Source: Minisyncoccota bacterium
GTDB lineage: Bacteria > Patescibacteriota > Minisyncoccia > Minisyncoccales > Minisyncoccaceae
Length of the DNA: 8,625 nt
Assembly: GCA_028703995.1 (NCBI GenBank)
Contig: JAQVLU010000016.1
Location: 1 to 8,625 of the forward strand
Direction: 5' to 3'
Position numbers and translations under genes: made by a program. The notes beneath the pieces are model-generated. The model was given only the letters and a program-made list of their open reading frames with translations. It was not told the origin of the DNA and ran no database searches. Positions 1 through 4,179 of this stretch are shown here, piece after piece. Each line of letters begins with the position of its first letter. The stretch's first letter is position 1.

Positions 1-15
1 TTAGCTAGTAAATAA

Positions 16-40
16 AAAAACGGCCTATAAAGCCGTTTTT
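16..40 (-). terminator. Intrinsic terminator after rplT, possibly bidirectional
   Basis: A perfect 9-bp inverted repeat (AAAAACGGC at 16-24, GCCGTTTTT at 32-40) encloses a 7-nt loop. Read on the minus strand it begins 3 nt after the rplT stop and ends in a run of T, which is the form of a Rho-independent terminator closing the smpB-ssrA-infC-rpmI-rplT unit. The stem core has only four G/C pairs. On the plus strand the repeat is also followed by T5. The only open plus frame at the window edge ends in TAA at 13-15, so a convergent gene could share this terminator, but too little sequence is visible to claim one. Confidence 0.85.
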
Positions 41-43
41 AAT

Positions 44-388
44 TTATTTTACTTTTGCAAGTATTTCCTTAAATATTTCAGGGTTTTCATTAGCTAGTTT
101 AGCTAAGATCTTTCTATCAACTCCGATGTTTTTTTTCTTCATTGCTCCCATAAACTTACTGTAAGAAATACCTTCCTTCTTAGTGGCAGCTCCGATTTGA
201 ATTTGCCATAATTGTCTTTTTTCTCTTTTTAGAGTTTTTCTATCTCTATACGCATATTCCCAAGCTTTCATTAAAGCTTGTTTAGCAGCAACAAAACAGT
301 TGTTTCTTGTCCATCTGAAACCTTTAGCTTGTTTTATTAATTTTCCTTTTCTTTTTTGAGTTTGTACACCTCCTTTAACTCTTACCAT
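44..388 (-). CDS. rplT: 50S ribosomal protein L20
   Basis: This 114-residue protein is L20, a primary 23S rRNA-binding protein needed for early assembly of the large subunit. The length is normal for the family. The N-terminus (MVRVKGGVQTQKRKGKLIKQ) is the basic extension that threads into rRNA. It is followed by the family-typical KGFRWTRNN, the WEYAYRDRK stretch, the RQLWQIQIGAA stretch and GISYSKFMGAMKK, then NIGVDRKILAKLA near the C-terminus. The ATG lies 4 nt after the rpmI stop with no Shine-Dalgarno sequence in front, so translation is probably coupled to rpmI. In some bacteria L20 represses its own operon by binding its mRNA; I see no clear operator here. A perfect AAAGGAGGTG occurs inside codons 5-8 but is not placed to serve any start. 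Confidence 0.97.
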   Translation of the reverse strand: MVRVKGGVQTQKRKGKLIKQAKGFRWTRNNCFVAAKQALMKAWEYAYRDRKTLKREKRQLWQIQIGAATKKEGISYSKFMGAMKKKNIGVDRKILAKLANENPEIFKEILAKVK

Positions 389-392
389 ATTT

Positions 393-593
393 TTATATCT
401 TTAATAGTTTTTTAATCTTTTTAGCTTCACCAGCAGAAACTTCTACTAATTTTCTAAGTCTTCTTCTTTTGCTTGAAGCTTGCTTAGATAAAAGATGGTC
501 TTGTCCGCTAGGCATTCTTAAAACCTTGCCAGTTTTTGTGACCTTGAATCTTTTACTAATAGATTTTCTTGTTTTTTGTTTATATGTTTTCAT
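393..593 (-). CDS. rpmI: 50S ribosomal protein L35
   Basis: A 66-residue, very basic protein of the usual L35 length. It begins MKTYKQKTRKSISKRFKVT, has the typical TGKVLRMPSGQDHLL core and the SSKRRRLRK stretch, and ends in KKIKKLLKI. L35 is a small structural protein of the large ribosomal subunit. The gene starts 4 nt after the infC stop and ends 4 nt before rplT, the standard infC-rpmI-rplT order. AAAGGT sits directly before the ATG, but the G residues are only about 1 nt from the start, too close for a normal Shine-Dalgarno sequence, so reinitiation after infC is more likely. Confidence 0.97.
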   Translation of the reverse strand: MKTYKQKTRKSISKRFKVTKTGKVLRMPSGQDHLLSKQASSKRRRLRKLVEVSAGEAKKIKKLLKI

Positions 594-597
594 ACCT

Positions 598-1104
598 TTA
601 TTTCTTTGATATTATCATACTGAGGCCTCGGGGCTCTCTTTTTAATTCTTTTTCAATTTTAATTTCAATTTCTTGTTTTTCAATAAACTCAATAAGTTTT
701 TTGATCTTTTCTTTTCCGACTTGATCTAAGCCCTTCTCTCTTCCTCTCAAAATAAGTTCAATTCTTACCTTTTCTTTGTTTTTTAAAAACTTAATCGCAT
801 TGTTTGCCCTAGTGTTAAGATCATTATCAGAGATATTAAAAGACAATCTAACGTTTTTCAATTCTCCTGTTTTTACCTTTATGCCTTTATCTTTTTTCTT
901 TAGGGAATAAAGATATTTTCCATAATCACCAATTCTGCATACTGGAGGATCAACTTTTTCTGTTACTTGAATTAAGTCTAGACCCTTTTCTTCAGCCATA
1001 AAAATAGCTTCTCTAATAGGGACGATTCCAAGCTGTAATCCTTTTTCGTCTACTATTCTAACTTCTCTTGCTCTAATTTGTTGATTGATTAATGGTTTAC
1101 TCAT
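598..1104 (-). CDS. infC: Translation initiation factor IF-3
   Basis: IF3 binds the 30S subunit, prevents premature 50S joining and checks start codon and initiator tRNA selection. The 168-residue product has the two-domain IF3 plan. The N-terminal domain has INQQIRAREVRIVDEKGLQLG (residues about 6-26), VPIREAIFMAEEKGLDLIQV and the hallmark PPVCRIGDYGKYLY. A lysine-rich linker follows, then the C-terminal 30S-binding domain from about residue 80 (VRLSFNISDNDL, KFLKNKEKVRIELILRGRE), ending in ISKK. The start is fixed by an in-frame TAA immediately upstream (1107-1105). The start codon is ATG, so the AUU-based autoregulation known from E. coli infC does not apply here. The ATG is only 4 nt beyond the encoded CCA end of tmRNA, with no Shine-Dalgarno sequence, so the mature infC message may carry almost no 5' leader. 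Confidence 0.96.
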   Translation of the reverse strand: MSKPLINQQIRAREVRIVDEKGLQLGIVPIREAIFMAEEKGLDLIQVTEKVDPPVCRIGDYGKYLYSLKKKDKGIKVKTGELKNVRLSFNISDNDLNTRANNAIKFLKNKEKVRIELILRGREKGLDQVGKEKIKKLIEFIEKQEIEIKIEKELKREPRGLSMIISKK

Positions 1105-1108
1105 TTAT

Positions 1109-1460
1109 TGGTGGAGGTGGCGAGTTTTGAACTCACGTCCAGAAATTATTTTCAAAAACATTTCTACAAGTTTATTCTAAATTGTTTTTTTATATTAAAG
1201 TAGTAATTTAGAAAAAAGCTTTAATACTAGATTTAGTGTTTGTTTCAATAGCGCTACCTAAATCGATAGTGTTACCTACTCTCACGAAAATGACACCCAA
1301 TTTCTGCCTAGTGAGAATCCTCAGATTGGATGGAGTTATGCTAATGCTAACTCTTTTTCACTGAATATGTTTCCAGTTATTTTTGTTTCCTGTTTTTTAA
1401 TGAGAACAAGAACTCAACTTGCATATTTTTGTCAAATTACTGTCGAAGCAAATCACCCCC
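1109..1460 (-). ncRNA. ssrA: tmRNA (10Sa RNA)
   Basis: This 352-nt gene encodes tmRNA, which with SmpB rescues ribosomes stalled on non-stop mRNA. The 5' end GGGGGTG (1460-1454) pairs over 7 bp with CACCTCC (1119-1113), including the G3-U70 wobble that is the alanyl-tRNA synthetase identity element. This is followed by discriminator A and an encoded CCA (1111-1109). The 5' part carries the tmRNA signature CTTCGACAG. The T arm is GTGAG-TTCAAAA-CTCGC. CAAAAA near the 5' end and TTTTTG near the 3' end, plus CAAGTT/AACTTG, fit the long H2 stem. Other pairings fit the pseudoknot ring: TTCTTGTT/AACAGGAA (1412-1405 with 1394-1387) before the tag, TCTCAC/GTGAGA (1316-1311 with 1285-1280) and GATTTAG/CTAAATC (1264-1258 with 1236-1230). 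No convincing promoter is visible just upstream, so cotranscription with smpB is likely. It overlaps the smpB 3' end by 8 nt. Confidence 0.96.
1336..1374 (-). other. tmRNA tag reading frame (proteolysis tag)
   Basis: Inside ssrA, the frame from GGA at 1374-1372 reads GNIFSEKELALA and stops at TAA (1338-1336). Adding the alanine carried by tmRNA gives the proposed tag AGNIFSEKELALA. The resume codon was chosen because the preceding bases TAACT resemble the TAGTC before the E. coli resume codon, including the A at -4, and because a hairpin or pseudoknot stem lies upstream as in other tmRNAs. The end is -LALA rather than the common -LAA. The C-terminal part and stop are clear; the exact resume codon is inferred. 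Confidence 0.75.
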
Positions 1461-1908
1461 TAATTTTTAATTCGCTGTTAATTTTTCTTTCGATATCTCT
1501 TTTTTTAATAGATTCTCTCTTGTCATAGCTTTTTTTACCACGAACAAGAGCGAGCTCCATCTTTATGAAGCTTCTCTTAGTATAGAGTATAACTGGCATT
1601 AAAGTCAAGCCTTTTTCTTCAGCCTTATGTGCTAAATACTCAATTTCCTTTTTTTTAAGAAGAAGCTTTCTGTCTCTTTGAGGATTATATTCAATATATA
1701 TATTACTTGGTTGAAAGGGTAATATTTTAGCACCTACCCAGAAAGCTTCAAGATTTTTGTTTATGATAATGTATGTTCCGGCTAAATTAACACCTCCTTT
1801 CTTTTTAAGACTTTTTACTTCAAAACCTAAAAGCTCAATTCCTGCTTCAAAAGTTTCTAAGATTTCATATTCAAATTTAAGTTTTCTATTTTCTGCAAGT
1901 ACTCCCAT
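1453..1908 (-). CDS. smpB: SsrA-binding protein SmpB
   Basis: SmpB binds the tRNA-like domain of tmRNA, delivers it to stalled ribosomes and acts there as a codon-anticodon mimic. From the chosen ATG the protein has 151 residues, close to the usual 150-160. It shows ETFEAGIELLGFEVKSL (18-34), the RKLLLKKKEIEYL stretch, the KGLTLMPVILY strand, then RGKKSYDKRESIKKRD (from about 123), and ends in a short basic helical tail (IERKINSELKIRG). An in-frame ATG 16 codons upstream (1956-1954) would add a Tyr-rich, SmpB-unlike segment, so I prefer the ATG at 1908. The longer form cannot be fully excluded, because a TATAAT at 1974-1969 could start transcription just before it. The TGA stop (1455-1453) lies within the tmRNA acceptor stem, so the last two codons plus stop are shared with ssrA. 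Confidence 0.95.
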   Translation of the reverse strand: MGVLAENRKLKFEYEILETFEAGIELLGFEVKSLKKKGGVNLAGTYIIINKNLEAFWVGAKILPFQPSNIYIEYNPQRDRKLLLKKKEIEYLAHKAEEKGLTLMPVILYTKRSFIKMELALVRGKKSYDKRESIKKRDIERKINSELKIRG

Positions 1909-1916
1909 GCTTTTAT

Positions 1917-1922
1917 AGTATA
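1917..1922 (-). promoter_or_regulatory. Candidate smpB -10 box (TATACT)
   Basis: TATACT lies 8 nt before the preferred smpB ATG, so transcription from it would begin within a few bases of the start codon and give a (nearly) leaderless mRNA. A weak TTTACT lies 15 nt upstream as a possible -35. An alternative is the perfect TATAAT at 1974-1969 on the same strand, which would place the start near 1962. There is no Shine-Dalgarno sequence before the ATG in either case. Confidence 0.35.
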
Positions 1923-1945
1923 TTATTAATGAATTATAGTAAAGA

Positions 1946-1973
1946 TTGAAAACCATCTTAATTGTGCTATTAT
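1946..1973 (+). promoter_or_regulatory. argS promoter (-35 TTGAAA, extended -10 TGCTATTAT)
   Basis: TTGAAA (1946-1951, 5 of 6 consensus) is followed after 16 nt by TATTAT (1968-1973, 5 of 6 consensus), preceded by TG in the extended -10 position. Only 6 nt separate the -10 box from the argS ATG at 1980, so the predicted +1 falls on or next to the A of the start codon, implying a leaderless mRNA. The -10 overlaps a TATAAT on the minus strand (1974-1969) that could serve smpB. Confidence 0.65.
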
Positions 1974-1979
1974 ATAAAT

Positions 1980-3563
1980 ATGTTAATAAGAAATGAAATA
2001 CGAAAAATTGTAAAAAATTCTCTTAAAAAAGAAGGTTTAGTTGATTTTGAGTTTCAAATACTAAAATCTAAAGAAAAAAAACATGGAGATTATTCTTTAA
2101 ATATTGCTCTTGAGATTGGAAAGAAGCAAAAAATTAATCCACTAGATATTGCAGAAAAGATGAAGCTAAGATTAGAAAAAGAAGGAAAGAAGGTTTTTGA
2201 AAAAGTAGAGGTTCTTCCTCCGGGGTTTATTAACATTTTTTTAAATCATAAATGTTTTGAAAAATTAATAGACGAAGTTTTAAGAAAAAGAGAAGCTTTT
2301 GGAAATTTAGATTTAGGAAAGAAACAAAAAATTCAAGTTGAATTTATTTCTGCTAATCCAACCGGACCATTAACAATTGGAAATGCTAGAGGAGGTCCTT
2401 TTGGAGACACTCTTGCGAATGTAATTAAAAAAGCTGGTTATATTGTAGAAAAAGCTTATTACATCAATGATTACGGAAATCAGATAACGGCCTTAGGGCA
2501 CTCTGTTTTAAAAGACGATAAGGCAAAGTATACGGGAGAATATATTGATTTTTTAAATAATAGAATCGAAAATGAAACTGACCCTTATAAGATAGGAAAA
2601 TGGGCATCTTATATTATTTTAAAAGAAGTTATAAGGGCAACGGTAGAAAAGATGAATATTTTTTACAATGAATGGTTTTCAGAAACTTGGCTTTATGAAA
2701 ACAAGAGAGTTGATAAGGTTTTAGAATTCTTAAAAAAGAATAATTTAACTTATGAAAGTGAAGGAGCAGTATTTTTTAAAGCTAAAGAATTTGGAGATAA
2801 TCGAGACAGGGTTCTTATTAAAAGTGATGGGAAAGCAACTTATTTAGCTGGAGACATTGCTTATCATGAATATAAGTTTAAAGACAAAAAATTTGATAGA
2901 GTAATTAATGTTTGGGGAGCAGACCATGCAGGAGATGTAAAAGGATTAGAATCTGGAGTAGAGGCCTTAGGATTTAAAGGAAAATTAGAAACAATTCTTT
3001 TGCAATTTGTAACCATTGAACAAAATGGAGAACAAGTTAAAATGTCTAAAAGGTTGGGAACATATATTACTATGGATGATCTTTTAAACGATGTTCCTGT
3101 TGATGTTGTAAGGTTCTTTTTCCTTCAAAAATCAGCAAATACACATCTTAATTTTAATTTAGAATTAGCCCTTGAAGAATCTGATAAGAATCCTGTTTAT
3201 TATGTTAAATATGCTCATGCAAGAATTTGTAGCGTCCTTAGGAATTCAGGAATAAAAATTGAAAGAATTAAAAAAGCTAAACACATTTCTTTGTTAAAAG
3301 AAGAAGCAGAACTTAATTTAATGAAAGAAATTTTAAAGTTTGAAGAAATTGTTGAGGATACAGCCAAAGACTATAGCGTCCATAGATTACCTCAATATGC
3401 TTTAGATTTAGCATCTGCTTTTCATAAATTTTACAATGACTGTAAAATTATAACTGAAGATAAAAAAATAAGCCAAGCAAGAATTGAACTAACTTTAGCT
3501 TCTAAGTTTGCTTTAAGTAATATACTTTCTTTAATGGGAATTTCTTCTCCAGAAAAGATGTAA
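1980..3563 (+). CDS. argS: Arginyl-tRNA synthetase
   Basis: ArgRS, a class I enzyme, charges tRNA-Arg with arginine in the cytoplasm. The product has 527 residues. The N-terminal additional domain covers about residues 1-100 (KKHGDYSLNIAL, VLPPGFINIFL). The Rossmann catalytic domain has VEFISANPTGPL then TIGN at 132-135 where HIGH normally stands, VWGADHAGD around 312-318, and KMSKRLG from 354. The C-terminal anticodon-binding (DALR) domain has VYYVKYAHAR (406-415), AFHKFYNDC and the family-typical C-terminus LMGISSPEKM. The start is ATG 1980: extension to an upstream TTG (1962) would run through the promoter and lacks family similarity. The loss of both HIGH histidines is odd, but the KMSK loop and the rest look intact, so the gene is probably functional. 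The phosphatase gene follows 9 nt after the stop. Confidence 0.96.
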   Translation: MLIRNEIRKIVKNSLKKEGLVDFEFQILKSKEKKHGDYSLNIALEIGKKQKINPLDIAEKMKLRLEKEGKKVFEKVEVLPPGFINIFLNHKCFEKLIDEVLRKREAFGNLDLGKKQKIQVEFISANPTGPLTIGNARGGPFGDTLANVIKKAGYIVEKAYYINDYGNQITALGHSVLKDDKAKYTGEYIDFLNNRIENETDPYKIGKWASYIILKEVIRATVEKMNIFYNEWFSETWLYENKRVDKVLEFLKKNNLTYESEGAVFFKAKEFGDNRDRVLIKSDGKATYLAGDIAYHEYKFKDKKFDRVINVWGADHAGDVKGLESGVEALGFKGKLETILLQFVTIEQNGEQVKMSKRLGTYITMDDLLNDVPVDVVRFFFLQKSANTHLNFNLELALEESDKNPVYYVKYAHARICSVLRNSGIKIERIKKAKHISLLKEEAELNLMKEILKFEEIVEDTAKDYSVHRLPQYALDLASAFHKFYNDCKIITEDKKISQARIELTLASKFALSNILSLMGISSPEKM

Positions 3564-3572
3564 TTGATATTT

Positions 3573-4148
3573 ATGAAAAAATTAAAAAACACATATTATT
3601 TATTAAGACATGGAAGAAATATTCACCAAACAGAACTAAAAGATGTTTGTTATGGTTGGCCAGAAGATGAGGTTCCTTGCGAGCTTGATAGTGAGGGAGT
3701 AAGACAAGTTGCTCTTTCTGGAATGAAATTAATGGACAAAGGAATTGATTTAATTTATTCTTCAGATATTTTAAGAACAAGACAAACCGCAGAAATAGTT
3801 TCTTCTATGCTTCAAATAGAAAGAATTGTTTATGATGAAAGATTAAGAGATTTGAATTGGGGTATTTATGCGGGTGGTCCAAAAAAAGATGCTTTAGATT
3901 TTTACACTGATAAAAATAGAATGAATGATCGTCCTTTAAATGGAGAAAGTTGGGGAGATTTAAAAAACAGAGTAGAAGAATGTTTAAATGACATTGAAAG
4001 TATTAATGAAGGTAAGAACATTTTACTTGTTAGCCATGGAGATGCCATTTTACTCTTGCAAGCTTATGTAAATGATTGGGATTTAGAAGAAATTATTCTT
4101 CAAAGAGAAAATATTATTGGTACAGGAGAATTAAGGAAACTTAATTGA
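3573..4148 (+). CDS. Histidine phosphatase family protein (phosphoglycerate-mutase-like)
   Basis: A 191-residue member of the histidine phosphatase (branch 1, PhoE/GpmB-like) superfamily. These enzymes form a phosphohistidine at the RHG motif and transfer or hydrolyse phosphate. The motif LLRHG is at residues 10-14 (His13 the predicted nucleophile). ILRTRQTAE (Arg68/Arg70 region) supplies phosphate contacts. DERLRD (Glu89) is the predicted acid. VSHGD has the second catalytic His155. The substrate cannot be read from the sequence. Cofactor-dependent phosphoglycerate mutases are longer (about 230-250 residues) and start with a different loop, so a generic phosphatase, or one acting on a nucleotide or sugar phosphate, is more likely. 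ATG 3573 is preferred over an upstream TTG at 3564 because it begins directly at the first beta strand. It lies between two aminoacyl-tRNA synthetase genes, probably in one operon. Confidence 0.9.
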   Translation: MKKLKNTYYLLRHGRNIHQTELKDVCYGWPEDEVPCELDSEGVRQVALSGMKLMDKGIDLIYSSDILRTRQTAEIVSSMLQIERIVYDERLRDLNWGIYAGGPKKDALDFYTDKNRMNDRPLNGESWGDLKNRVEECLNDIESINEGKNILLVSHGDAILLLQAYVNDWDLEEIILQRENIIGTGELRKLN

Positions 4149-4179
4149 AAAAAAAGAAGAAAAATGCTAATTTTAATAT

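Noticed and set aside
1..15. Possible end of a plus-strand gene (TTA GCT AGT AAA TAA) at the window edge
   Set aside because: Only four codons are visible; the adjacent bidirectional terminator makes it plausible, but it cannot be called.
365..376. Perfect AAAGGAGGTG on the minus strand inside rplT codons 5-8
   Set aside because: It looks like an ideal Shine-Dalgarno sequence, but no start codon follows at a suitable distance, and the codons spell the family-conserved Lys-Gly-Gly-Val of L20, so coding constraint explains it.
1105..1452. CRISPR, insertion sequence or attachment site in the non-coding stretch or beside the tmRNA gene
   Set aside because: The whole stretch is accounted for by tmRNA; I see no direct repeats, integrase gene or duplicated tmRNA 3' end that would indicate an integrated element.
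1909..1956. A 16-residue N-terminal extension of SmpB from the ATG at 1956
   Set aside because: The segment is Tyr-rich and unlike SmpB N-termini, and it overlaps a likely promoter; the ATG at 1908 gives the normal family length.
1962..1979. TTG start adding six residues to ArgRS
   Set aside because: It lies on top of the argS -10 box, so these bases are probably not in the mRNA.
3571..3780. Minus-strand open frame opposite the phosphatase gene
   Set aside because: It mirrors a well-supported histidine phosphatase coding sequence and has no recognisable domain.
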